The notes beneath the pieces are model-generated. The model worked only from the letters and a program-made list of their open reading frames with translations. It was not told the DNA's origin and made no database searches. The translations under genes and the position numbers were made by a program. This document shows, piece after piece, positions 1 through 8,094 of a stretch of 38,557 nt of DNA. The stretch is from an uncultured Clostridia bacterium (lineage in GTDB: Bacteria; Bacillota; Clostridia; TANB77; CAG-508). Positions within the stretch are counted from its first letter, which is position 1; every line of letters starts with the position of its first letter. The DNA lies in assembly GCA_944386685.1 (NCBI GenBank), contig CALXCA010000019.1, forward strand, positions 1-38,557. Reading direction: 5' to 3'.

Positions 1-87
1 ATTATTTTAGAAATTCTTATATTTCCGTATTGAGTCGAAAAATTTATGCAATTATTAATATATCAAAATTTCTCACTGAACTATAAC
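1..87 (-). repeat. Family-1 inverted-repeat element, partial copy cut by the window start
   Basis: Read on the minus strand, this matches the left arm of the elements at 34804 and 38363: the GTTATAGTTCAGTGAGAAA end, the ATTAATAATTGCATAAATTT block and the TTTCGACTCAATACGGAAAT block. It differs from the 38363 copy by about one base over the shared 87 bases. The remainder of the element lies outside the window. Confidence 0.85.
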
Positions 88-115
88 ATTAATGATAGAA
101 ATATGTCAAAAAAGC

Positions 116-144
116 TTGATTTATGCAAAAAGATAATATATAAT
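116..144 (+). promoter_or_regulatory. Sigma-A-type promoter for the first beta-CASP nuclease gene
   Basis: A TTGATT -35 box (116-121) and a perfect TATAAT -10 box (139-144) are separated by 17 bases. The promoter sits about 50 bases upstream of the start at 198, just outside the repeat element. Confidence 0.6.
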
Positions 145-197
145 ATATACATAGTTCGCACCTTACTCAAAAGAATAATTATTCAAGGAGTGATAAA

Positions 198-1709
198 ATG
201 AGTTCGAAAAAAGGGTTTTTTTACACAATTACAGCATTACATCCAGAAGTTACTGGGTCGTGTTTGCTAGTAACTGTGCATTACCCTGATGGCAATACAA
301 TGATGTTTATTGTAGATTGCGGGCTTTTTCAAGAAAAGCCTTATACTCAGCTAAACAACCAAGTATTACCATTCACAAGTTCGAAAATTCAATTTGCATT
401 GATTACACACAATCATGCAGATCATAATGGAAGACTTCCGATATTAATGAAAGAAGGTTTTAAAGGTAAAATTTACACAACAGCAACAACAAAACGACAC
501 ATGCAATTTTCCCTTTTGGACGATTACAAAATTATGTTGATGAATGCCAAGGAAAAAAAGCAAAATCCTTGGTATAGCGAAACTGACATTCGGAATGCAT
601 TGGAATGCACTGAATGTTGCAATTTGGAAGAAACTGTATATGTTAACAAAAATGTAAAAGTTACGTTTTTGGATAATGGACATCTGTTAGGCTCTGCAAG
701 TATTTTTGTTCAGATAAGTTGTTATGGCGAAGAAGACTTAAATATTCTCTTTACAGGAGATTATAAGCCAACATCTATTTGGAAAGAAGTACGCAAAATT
801 CCTGAATGGATAAGAGAACTTCCCAAAACAGTAGTTACAGAATCCACATATGGATATATGGAGAGTAGCGAAGTTGAATGTCATTTTGAGAAAGACATTC
901 CAAAAATTTTGGGAGAAGGTAAGAGTATTACATGCTTTGTATTTGCTCAAGGTAGAGCACAAGAAGTATTGTATTTGCTCAAAAAAATGCAAGAAAGAGG
1001 AGAAATTAGCACAAAAATTCCGATTTATTTGGATGGAAATTTGGCACAAATTAATACTAAAATGTACCAAAATTCTGAAGAAATAGATGAAGAAAAAAGG
1101 GATTTTCTTCCTGAAAACTTTACCTATGTAAACAAAGAAAATCGGCAAAATGTAATTTCTGACTCTAGGCAAAAAATACTTTTGACTACTTCTGGAATGG
1201 CAGACCATGGTCCTGCATGTATTTATGTCCCGGAATTTGTTGCAAGAAAGGATATGGTGTTTTACTTTACCGGGTATGTTTCCAAGGATAGTTTTGCAGA
1301 CAAAATCAAAAATCCTCAAGAAGGGAAAATAAAAATAAAGGGGATAACTTATGAAGTAAATGTAGATGTTTACAGTACGTCCGAGTTTTCTTCTCATGCA
1401 AAAGCTGATGAGATTATTTCCATGCTTAGAGAAGCAGGAAATGTTCAGTTGATTTTGATTAATCATGGACAAAAAGAATCTCAACAAATTTTTGCACAAA
1501 AAATTATTGATGCAAGTTTTGTGAAAAAAGTAGAAATACTTAGTGAACATACTGCATTAGTTGGAAAGTTTGGACTAATTAAAATCATGGGCTCGAAACT
1601 TTATTGTATTAAGATGCCCAAAGAAGAGAATGCTACGACAAAAAATGAGGGTAGAATTCCTGTAAGAAGAAAGAGCTTTAAAAACTATTTAGTTTGTAGG
1701 CACAGGTAA
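198..1709 (+). CDS. MBL-fold / beta-CASP RNA-processing nuclease (YSH1/CPSF73-like)
   Basis: Predicted metallo-beta-lactamase-fold hydrolase with a beta-CASP cap, a family whose members cut or trim RNA. The 503-residue protein shows the zinc motif H71-x-H73-x-D75-H76, a GHLLGS motif with H162, a TGDY motif, the beta-CASP acidic motif in TESTYG, the TTSGM motif, and late histidines in SSHAKADE and INHGQ. It is divergent from the second beta-CASP protein of this window (19775-21418) and has a shorter, basic C-terminal tail. The start is ATG 198, preceded by AAGGAG about eight bases upstream. It is monocistronic: its own promoter lies upstream and a strong terminator follows. RNA as substrate is inferred from the family; nothing in the neighbourhood shows a specific target. 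Confidence 0.85.
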   Translation: MSSKKGFFYTITALHPEVTGSCLLVTVHYPDGNTMMFIVDCGLFQEKPYTQLNNQVLPFTSSKIQFALITHNHADHNGRLPILMKEGFKGKIYTTATTKRHMQFSLLDDYKIMLMNAKEKKQNPWYSETDIRNALECTECCNLEETVYVNKNVKVTFLDNGHLLGSASIFVQISCYGEEDLNILFTGDYKPTSIWKEVRKIPEWIRELPKTVVTESTYGYMESSEVECHFEKDIPKILGEGKSITCFVFAQGRAQEVLYLLKKMQERGEISTKIPIYLDGNLAQINTKMYQNSEEIDEEKRDFLPENFTYVNKENRQNVISDSRQKILLTTSGMADHGPACIYVPEFVARKDMVFYFTGYVSKDSFADKIKNPQEGKIKIKGITYEVNVDVYSTSEFSSHAKADEIISMLREAGNVQLILINHGQKESQQIFAQKIIDASFVKKVEILSEHTALVGKFGLIKIMGSKLYCIKMPKEENATTKNEGRIPVRRKSFKNYLVCRHR

Positions 1710-1736
1710 TTTAAGAAAGAGGTTGATAGAACTCAA

Positions 1737-1774
1737 ACACAAGAGGTCCCCTATGGGGATCTCTTGTGTTTTAT
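1737..1774 (+). terminator. Rho-independent terminator after the beta-CASP gene
   Basis: A 15-bp stem (1737-1751 with 1755-1769, one G-T pair) with a TAT loop is followed by a TTTTATA tract. Confidence 0.9.
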
Positions 1775-1813
1775 ATAAACTGTAACAGACCAAAGAAAAA
1801 ATAATAAAAATTA

Positions 1814-1842
1814 TTGCAATTTATGTTAATATATGTTACAAT
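1814..1842 (+). promoter_or_regulatory. Upstream promoter candidate for the 112-aa protein gene
   Basis: TTGCAA (1814-1819) and TACAAT (1837-1842) with a 17-base spacer. It lies 57 bases upstream of a second, similar promoter, so the small gene may have tandem promoters. Confidence 0.45.
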
Positions 1843-1898
1843 AAGCACAGATTAATTTTATGTAAAAATTTAATAATTACAAAAAATCTAAAAACACC

Positions 1899-1927
1899 TT
1901 GTTTTTTTACGAAAAATATGTTATAAT
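1899..1927 (+). promoter_or_regulatory. Proximal promoter candidate for the 112-aa protein gene
   Basis: TTGTTT (1899-1904) and a perfect TATAAT (1922-1927) with a 17-base spacer. The expected transcription start would leave a leader of roughly 45 bases containing a GAGAGGAG sequence. Confidence 0.5.
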
Positions 1928-1979
1928 AAAATATAGTATTTTAAGAGAGGAGATTCTAAGAAATTAGAATAAATAAATT

Positions 1980-2318
1980 ATGAAAGAATTAATTAAAAAT
2001 ATAAAAGATACACTATCACAATTATTTGGATTTAAGGAAGTAAAAGAAGTAAAAGAATGGAAACAATGTCTAGAGGGATTAGAAAAAAATGGATATTTTA
2101 CAGCAGAGCAGTTAGAAGCTTTTAAAGAAGCAGATTTAACAACTGCTAATTTAGTAAAGAGCTTAGAAGATGAAGAAAAAGGCAAATCAACAAAAGGCAG
2201 ACAAAATAAACCTGTTAAGCAAGAAACAAATCCACAAAAACTTCAATCTCAATCTAAAAATAAAGAGAAAACAGAACAACCAAACCCAAAGAAAGGAATA
2301 GATTTAGAACATGAATAA
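1980..2318 (+). CDS. Hypothetical 112-aa charged protein
   Basis: Not recognised. The first 70 residues look helical and hydrophilic with a few hydrophobic positions (for example LSQLFGF, WKQCLEGLEKNGYF); the last 45 are a disordered Lys/Gln/Asn/Pro-rich tail. There is no signal peptide or membrane segment, so it is probably cytoplasmic. The only strong ribosome-binding sequence (GAGAGGAG, 1945-1952) is about 27 bases upstream of ATG 1980. An in-frame stop at 1974-1976 rules out a longer frame, so initiation is either weak or needs leader folding. It has its own candidate promoters and a terminator overlapping its stop codon, which supports a real single-gene unit. Confidence 0.6.
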   Translation: MKELIKNIKDTLSQLFGFKEVKEVKEWKQCLEGLEKNGYFTAEQLEAFKEADLTTANLVKSLEDEEKGKSTKGRQNKPVKQETNPQKLQSQSKNKEKTEQPNPKKGIDLEHE

Positions 2319-2354
2319 AAACTATAAAAAGCTTTTAGCTTTTTATAGTTTTTT
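2317..2354 (+). terminator. Rho-independent terminator overlapping the stop codon
   Basis: A 15-bp perfect stem starts within the TAA stop codon (2317-2331 with 2338-2352), has the loop TTTTA and continues into a T-rich tail. Confidence 0.85.
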
Positions 2355-2488
2355 CTTATTTCTTTCGTAAAATTTTGCACGCGAACAATGACGAAAATGT
2401 TATAAATATATAAAATGTTCGCTATTATTCCACAAAAAAGTAACAAAAAATACATAAAAAAATAAAATAAAAATTTTTTCAAAAAATA

Positions 2489-2517
2489 TTTACAAAAATA
2501 TTTTTTTTGTATAAAAT
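2489..2517 (+). promoter_or_regulatory. Promoter candidate for the GT4 glycosyltransferase gene
   Basis: TTTACA (2489-2494) and TAAAAT (2512-2517) with a 17-base spacer, about 60 bases before the start at 2579. The surroundings are extremely AT-rich, so chance matches are likely. Confidence 0.35.
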
Positions 2518-2578
2518 ATAAAAAGAGAGAAGTTAGACATAAGAAAAATTTTTTAAACTTAAGAAAGGGGTACAATCA

Positions 2579-3874
2579 ATGAAAATATTGATGCTAACAT
2601 GGGAGTATCCACCAAGAGTAGTAGGTGGAATAGCAAGAGTAGTATATGACCTATCACACAGATTAATAAAAGATGGTCATGAAGTAACTGTAATAACATA
2701 CAGAGATGGGGAAGTTCCTTATTTTGAGGACGACAAAGGAGTAAAAGTTTATAGAGTAGACAATTACATGATACAATCAAATAACTTTATAGACTGGGTT
2801 TTACAATTAAACTTTAACATGATTGAAAAGGCAAGTCAAATAATAGGAGAACAAGGAAAATTTGATGCAATACATGCACACGATTGGTTAGTTGCAAGTG
2901 CAGCAAAAACATTAAAAAATGCTTTTGATATCCCGATAGTAGCAACAATACATGCCACTGAAGCTGGAAGAAATAGTGGAATTAGAGAACCTCAACAAAA
3001 ATACATAAATGATACAGAATGGATGTTAACATATGAAGCAAATGAAGTAATAGTAAATAGTAATTACATGAAAAATGAAATACAAAGGCTATTTGGATTA
3101 CCATTTGAAAAAATAAATGTAATACCAAATGGAGTAAACTTAAATAAATTTTCTGGAATGGATAGAGACTATTCATTTAGAAGAAGATACGCAATGGATA
3201 ATGAAAAAATAATTCTATTTATGGGAAGGCTAGTATATGAAAAAGGAATTCAAAATCTAATAGCAGCAATGCCAAAAGTACTATCATCATATCATGATGC
3301 AAAACTTGTTATAGCAGGAAAAGGTGGAATGCTAGATGAATTAAGAGCACAAGCAGATTATTTAGGAATTTCTAACAAAGTATATTTTGCAGGATATATG
3401 AATGGAAAAGATGTAGAAAGAATGTATAAAGCAGCAGATATATCTGTATTTCCAAGTTTGTATGAACCATTTGGAATAGTTGCATTAGAAGGGATGCTAG
3501 CAGAACGTCCAATTGTTGTATCAGATGCAGGCGGATTAGGAGAAATAGTAGAACATAGAGTTACAGGAATGAAAAGCTATTGTGGAAATCCAAATTCTAT
3601 TGCAGATTCTATACTAGAATTATTATTTAATCCAGAACTATGTGCTAATATTGTAAAAAAAGCAAAAACAAAAGTTAAAGAAAACTATAACTGGCAAAAA
3701 ATAGCACAAGATACACATTTTATATACCAAAAAGCAATATGCGAGAAAATGGCAGAAAGACAAAAAAGACAACTTGAACAAGAAAGAGCAAGAATTGCCA
3801 AAAAAGCAAATTCTTCAGAAAAAGAAGTTGCAACAAATATATTACCATTTAAAAAACGCCAAATATTTGCGTAG
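2579..3874 (+). CDS. GT4-family glycosyltransferase (glycogen-synthase-like)
   Basis: Retaining GT-B-fold glycosyltransferase of 431 residues, predicted to move a sugar from a nucleotide sugar. The N-terminal Rossmann half opens with MLTWEYPPRVVGGIA, the glycine-rich acceptor/donor loop typical of glycogen/starch-synthase relatives. The C-terminal half has FMGRLVYEKG and the E-x7-E motif in EPFGIVALEGM (E296 and E304). The last 40 residues form a charged, probably coiled tail not needed for the fold. The start at 2579 has AAAGGGG about ten bases upstream. The nearest relatives I can recall are the bacterial and archaeal glycogen-synthase-like GT4 enzymes; the GH15 glucosidase at 21541 would fit alpha-glucan metabolism. 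The exact substrate cannot be told from the sequence. Confidence 0.8.
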   Translation: MKILMLTWEYPPRVVGGIARVVYDLSHRLIKDGHEVTVITYRDGEVPYFEDDKGVKVYRVDNYMIQSNNFIDWVLQLNFNMIEKASQIIGEQGKFDAIHAHDWLVASAAKTLKNAFDIPIVATIHATEAGRNSGIREPQQKYINDTEWMLTYEANEVIVNSNYMKNEIQRLFGLPFEKINVIPNGVNLNKFSGMDRDYSFRRRYAMDNEKIILFMGRLVYEKGIQNLIAAMPKVLSSYHDAKLVIAGKGGMLDELRAQADYLGISNKVYFAGYMNGKDVERMYKAADISVFPSLYEPFGIVALEGMLAERPIVVSDAGGLGEIVEHRVTGMKSYCGNPNSIADSILELLFNPELCANIVKKAKTKVKENYNWQKIAQDTHFIYQKAICEKMAERQKRQLEQERARIAKKANSSEKEVATNILPFKKRQIFA

Positions 3875-4068
3875 AACCAAGTTATATAAAAACTTAATTT
3901 TAGTTAAATATAAAATAAATTTATATAAAAATATTAAAATAATATATAAAAATAAAATAGTAAGAATTTTCTTGCTATTTTTTTCTTTTTATTATAAAAT
4001 ATAAACGTAAAAAATGTTTATAGGTAGCAATAAAACCTAAATAAAGTACATAAGGTAAGGATTTATAT

Positions 4069-6546
4069 ATGGGAAATATAGTATTATTAGATGATTTAAC
4101 AATAAATAAAATAGCTGCTGGAGAAGTTATAGAAAGACCTGCTTCGGCGGTAAAAGAAATGTTAGAAAATTCTATTGATGCAGGAGCAACAAATATAATT
4201 TTAGAAATAAAAAATGGTGGTATATCCTATATTAGAATAACAGATAATGGAAAAGGAATTGCAAATGATGATTTAGACATGGCTTTTGAAAGACATGCAA
4301 CTAGTAAAATAAGAACAGCTGATGACTTAACAAAAGTAAAATCAATGGGTTTTAGAGGAGAAGCTCTAGCAAGTATTTCGGCAATATCAAAAGTAGAAAT
4401 GATTTCTAAAACAGTAGACGAACCAAATGGATATAAAATTGTTGTTGAGGGAGGAAAAATATTAGAAAAAACAGAAACAGGGGCACCAGTAGGAACAACA
4501 ATTATTGTAAAAGATTTATTTTTTAATACACCAGTAAGATATAAATTTTTAAGAAAAGATTTTACAGAAGCAGGATATATAGAAGATGCAGTATCTAGAG
4601 TAGCATTATCACATCCAGAAGTTGCAATTAAATTAATAAATTCAGGAAGAACAGTTATACAAACAAATGGAAGTGGAGATTTAAAAAATGTAATATATAG
4701 TATATATGGAAAAGATATAGCAAATTCAATTATTGATGTTAACTATACATTAGATGATATACATATTTTTGGAGTAATAGGAAAGCCAGAAATAGCACGT
4801 TCTAATAGAGCTAACCAAATATTTTTTATAAATAAAAGATATGTAAAAGACAAAACATTAACATCAGCAGTAGAAAAAGCATATAAAGATTTAATTCCAT
4901 TTGGAAAATTTGCATTTGCAGTGTTAAATATAGAAATGAACCCAAGTAAGGTTGATGTAAATGTTCATCCTGCAAAATTAGAAGTAAGATTTGAAGATGA
5001 AAATATAATATTTAAAGCAGTTTATCATGCAATAAAAGAAAATATAACAAAAGAAGAAGTAAATACATTTGAAAAAGAAGAAAATAATTTTTTAAATGAA
5101 AATAAAGAAAAAAATAATACAAATAAAAATAATAGCTTTGATATAAATAAAGAAACATATAATACAAATAAAAATAATAGTTTTGATATAAATAAAGAAA
5201 TAGATAATACAAATAAAAATAGCAGTTTTGATATATTTAATAAAAATAAGCCAGAAGAAAACAAAACAAATAATAATGAAGCTCTATTGCAAAGCCAAGA
5301 AGTTTTAAAAAAATTACAAGAGATAAAAGAAAAAATATTACAAGAAAACAGTGAATTTAAAGTTAATAATAATTTTATTAATTATGAAGAAAATAATGCT
5401 TACATAAAAAATACTGAAGAAGAAAGTAGAGAAGAAAATAATAACATAAAAAATATTGCAGAAGAAAGTAGAGAAGAAAATAATAATATAAAAAATACTG
5501 AAGAAGAAAGCAGAGAAGAAAATAATAACATAAAAAATACTGAAGACGAAAATAAAAAAATAAATAATGAGTTAAAAAATACTGAAGAACAAAAAATAGA
5601 ACCTAAAGGTGGAATAATTGAAGATATATTTAACAGTAGATTTAATAACAATTTAAATAATTTCAATGTTAAAGAAGTTCCAAAAGAAGAAGTAAAAAAA
5701 GAAGAAAACATATTAGAATTAGATAATAATAAAAATCAAGAAAATCAAATTAAATTAGAAGAAGAAAGTACTAATTACCAAAATACAAGCTATACTCCAG
5801 AATTTGAAGATATGTATATGAAAATGTTTGGAACAAAACCAATAAAAGAAGAGATTAAGAATGATGAAGAGCAAAAAAATCAAGATAATATGGAAAATTT
5901 AGAAGATGTAGTAAGTAATCCAGAAAACATTTCTATATTTGATAATAATACAGAAATACAAAAAATTGATTATAAATTTATTGGAATTGTATTTGATAAA
6001 TATGCAATATTTGAAATTAAAAATGAAATATACTTTTTAGATATATATCTAGCACAAGAAAGAATATTATATGAATCAATAAAAAATAATATTAAAGAAA
6101 ATAATGAAAATAGTATAAATTCACAATTATTATTAATACCAGATGTTATTACATTATCTCGCAAAGAAATGGAAATAGTAAAAGATAATTCAGATATATT
6201 TAAAAAAATAGGATTTATATATGATGATTTTGGGGAAAATACAATAAAACTTACAGAAGTTCCAGAGATTTGTGCAGATTTAGAAACACAAGAATTATTT
6301 TTAGAAATACTAAGTAAAATAAACTCTGTTGCAAGAACTCAAAAAGAAGAGATAGAGCAAAAAATTATACAAATTATAGCAGAAAATGTTATAAAAAAAT
6401 ATGATGTTTTAAAAGAACAAGAAGAAATAAAAACTTTAATGGATAGATTATTATCACTTAAAAATCCATTTATAACAGAAAGCGGAATATCTATAGCAAT
6501 GAAAATAACAAAATATGATATAGAAAGAAAATTTGCAAGAAAATAA
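4069..6546 (+). CDS. mutL: DNA mismatch repair protein MutL, endonuclease motifs lost
   Basis: MutL couples mismatch recognition by MutS to strand removal. The N-terminal GHKL ATPase half is well conserved: E33 in EMLENSIDAG, DNGKGI at 59-64, GFRGEALASIS, FFNTPVRYKFL and HPAKLEVRFE. Residues about 340-640 are an Asn/Lys/Glu-rich linker far longer than usual, with two tandem-repeat blocks. The C-terminal dimerisation domain (about 645-825) keeps its outline, but the metal-binding motif normally DQHAxxER reads DIYLAQER (658-665), and the position of the CPHGRP motif reads TESGIS (803-808). Family members from bacteria without MutH normally have both, so this protein looks endonuclease-inactive. 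Order mutL-miaA is typical; no mutS is present in the window. At 825 aa it is longer than the usual 600-650. Confidence 0.95.
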   Translation: MGNIVLLDDLTINKIAAGEVIERPASAVKEMLENSIDAGATNIILEIKNGGISYIRITDNGKGIANDDLDMAFERHATSKIRTADDLTKVKSMGFRGEALASISAISKVEMISKTVDEPNGYKIVVEGGKILEKTETGAPVGTTIIVKDLFFNTPVRYKFLRKDFTEAGYIEDAVSRVALSHPEVAIKLINSGRTVIQTNGSGDLKNVIYSIYGKDIANSIIDVNYTLDDIHIFGVIGKPEIARSNRANQIFFINKRYVKDKTLTSAVEKAYKDLIPFGKFAFAVLNIEMNPSKVDVNVHPAKLEVRFEDENIIFKAVYHAIKENITKEEVNTFEKEENNFLNENKEKNNTNKNNSFDINKETYNTNKNNSFDINKEIDNTNKNSSFDIFNKNKPEENKTNNNEALLQSQEVLKKLQEIKEKILQENSEFKVNNNFINYEENNAYIKNTEEESREENNNIKNIAEESREENNNIKNTEEESREENNNIKNTEDENKKINNELKNTEEQKIEPKGGIIEDIFNSRFNNNLNNFNVKEVPKEEVKKEENILELDNNKNQENQIKLEEESTNYQNTSYTPEFEDMYMKMFGTKPIKEEIKNDEEQKNQDNMENLEDVVSNPENISIFDNNTEIQKIDYKFIGIVFDKYAIFEIKNEIYFLDIYLAQERILYESIKNNIKENNENSINSQLLLIPDVITLSRKEMEIVKDNSDIFKKIGFIYDDFGENTIKLTEVPEICADLETQELFLEILSKINSVARTQKEEIEQKIIQIIAENVIKKYDVLKEQEEIKTLMDRLLSLKNPFITESGISIAMKITKYDIERKFARK
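5116..5247 (+). repeat. 45-bp tandem repeat inside the mutL linker
   Basis: About three units starting at 5116, 5161 and 5206 encode NTNKNNSFDINKE plus two variable residues. Copies are nearly identical at DNA level, suggesting recent in-frame expansion. Confidence 0.85.
5410..5592 (+). repeat. 42-bp tandem repeat inside the mutL linker
   Basis: Units begin at 5410, 5452, 5494 and 5536, with a partial unit at 5578. Each encodes a version of NTEEESREENNNIK. The first three are nearly identical; the fourth has diverged. Confidence 0.85.
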
Positions 6547-6577
6547 AAATTAATAATAATTTAAATAATAAGAATAT

Positions 6578-6637
6578 GTTACAGTTCAGTAGGAAATTTT
6601 GATATATTAATAATTGCATAAATTTTTCGACTCAATA
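6578..6637 (+). repeat. Family-1 element, solo left end
   Basis: Matches the first 60 bases of the elements at 34804 and 38363 (GTTACAGTTCAG, ATTAATAATTGCATAAATTT, TTTCGACTCAATA). No matching right arm follows, so it is a remnant. It lies 32 bases after the mutL stop codon. Confidence 0.8.
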
Positions 6638-6671
6638 TAGCAATAAAAATAAAAAACGAAAGGAAAAAATA

Positions 6672-7094
6672 ATGACAATATTTATAACACTAATTTCAAT
6701 TATATTGTTTATAATATTAATTGCATTAATATGGAATAGATTAAGTGATTTAGAGCCAAATCAAAAGATATTAACCTGTATAGCATCTGTAAGTATATGT
6801 ATAGTATTTACATTAATTATTTTTTCTATATCATCAAATGGAATAGAATATATAAATAAAGAGCAAAAGTCAATTATAACAAGAACTTTTGTTGCAATAT
6901 TTGCACCAATCAATGGAATAATTTTTATTCCATATCTAGCCAAAATAAGAAGTGAAGCACAATGTGGAAATATTGATAAAAAGCAAACCAAAAGAAGACT
7001 AATAATATTATTGATACTATTAATTTTAGGAACGATTATAGAAATAAATTATTTTAAAAGTATACAATTAGGAATTATAGATTATTCAAACTAA
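6672..7094 (+). CDS. Small integral membrane protein of unknown function
   Basis: Not recognised. The 140 residues contain four hydrophobic stretches of membrane-spanning length (about 2-24, 33-55, 68-90 and 108-128), separated by short polar or basic loops such as RSEAQCGNIDKKQTKRR. There is no cleavable signal peptide. The start is ATG 6672, preceded by AAAGGA nine bases upstream. It sits between mutL and miaA and ends 60 bases before miaA, so the three could be co-transcribed, but nothing links it functionally to mismatch repair or tRNA modification. Confidence 0.65.
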   Translation: MTIFITLISIILFIILIALIWNRLSDLEPNQKILTCIASVSICIVFTLIIFSISSNGIEYINKEQKSIITRTFVAIFAPINGIIFIPYLAKIRSEAQCGNIDKKQTKRRLIILLILLILGTIIEINYFKSIQLGIIDYSN

Positions 7095-7153
7095 ATATAA
7101 GGAAAGGAAAATGTATTAATACGAGTAAAACGTAGAAGATACTAAAAAGTAAA

Positions 7154-8071
7154 ATGCAAAAAGTAATAGTTATATGTGGTCCAACTGCATCAGGAAAAAC
7201 AAAATTATCTATAGAATTAGCAAAAAAAATTAATGGGGAAATTGTATCATGCGATTCTATGCAAATTTATAAAGACATGAATATTGGAACAGCAAAACCA
7301 ACATTTGAAGAAATGCAAGGAATAAAACATTATTTAATAGACTTTATTTCTCCAGATAAAAGATATAGTGTTGCAGAATATAAAATTGATGCAGAAAAAG
7401 CAATTGAAGAGATTTTAAATAAAGGAAAAATACCAATTGTTGTTGGAGGAACAGGTTTATATATAGATACAATTATTTATGGAATAGAATATCCTAAAAT
7501 TGAATTTGATGATAAATATAGAAAAGAATTAGAAAAAAGAGAAAAAAAAGAAGGGCTAATAAAATTATATGAAGAAGCAAAACAAATAGATGAAGAAGCA
7601 ATAAAAAAGATAAGTATAAATGATAAAAAAAGAATTCTAAGAATTTTGGAGATTTATCATGCAACAGGAAAAAACAAAACAGAACAAGAAATAATATCAA
7701 GAGAAAAAGGACCTAAATTTGATTACAAAGTTTTTGCAATAAATATGGATAGAGAAAAACTATATGAGAGAATTAATAAAAGAGTTGATATTATGATAGA
7801 TAATGGTCTAATAGATGAAGTAAAAAAATTATTAAATAAATACAAAGAATTTCCAACTGCAATGCAAGGATTAGGATATAAAGAAGTAAAAGAATATTTA
7901 GAAAATAAAATTTCTAAAGAAGAAATGATTGAAAAAATAAAGCAAGAAAGTAGAAGATATGCAAAAAGACAAATAACATGGTTTAAAAAGAATAAACAAA
8001 CAATATGGATAAATGGACTTAATAAAATTGAAGATAATATAAATTTAATATTAAATTCAAGTGGTATTTAA
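7154..8071 (+). CDS. miaA: tRNA dimethylallyltransferase MiaA
   Basis: Adds the dimethylallyl group to A37 of tRNAs that read codons starting with U. The 305 residues show the P-loop GPTASGKTK (8-16), DSMQIYKDMNIGTAKPT with the conserved Asp and the tRNA-binding loop, GGTGLYID, the QGLGYKE motif and the C-terminal RYAKRQITWFKK. Length is normal for the family. ATG 7154 starts directly at the conserved N-terminus but has a poor ribosome-binding site. The good one (GGAAAGGA, about 7101-7108) instead precedes a two-codon mini-ORF (ATG TAT TAA, 7111-7119). It follows the small membrane-protein gene and precedes the HlyD-like gene by 23 bases. Confidence 0.95.
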   Translation: MQKVIVICGPTASGKTKLSIELAKKINGEIVSCDSMQIYKDMNIGTAKPTFEEMQGIKHYLIDFISPDKRYSVAEYKIDAEKAIEEILNKGKIPIVVGGTGLYIDTIIYGIEYPKIEFDDKYRKELEKREKKEGLIKLYEEAKQIDEEAIKKISINDKKRILRILEIYHATGKNKTEQEIISREKGPKFDYKVFAINMDREKLYERINKRVDIMIDNGLIDEVKKLLNKYKEFPTAMQGLGYKEVKEYLENKISKEEMIEKIKQESRRYAKRQITWFKKNKQTIWINGLNKIEDNINLILNSSGI

Positions 8072-8094
8072 TCGTTTGCCTATAGTAAAAGGAG

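Noticed and set aside
2382..2423. GCGAACA...TGTTCGC dyad upstream of the GT4 gene as an operator or repeat relic.
   Set aside because: Only seven perfect base pairs far apart; it shares an 11-base match with the family-1 interior, but this is too little to call either.
2579..3874. Classical glycogen synthase GlgA (GT5).
   Set aside because: The sequence has the GT4-type E-x7-E context and a shorter length; no other glg genes are adjacent.
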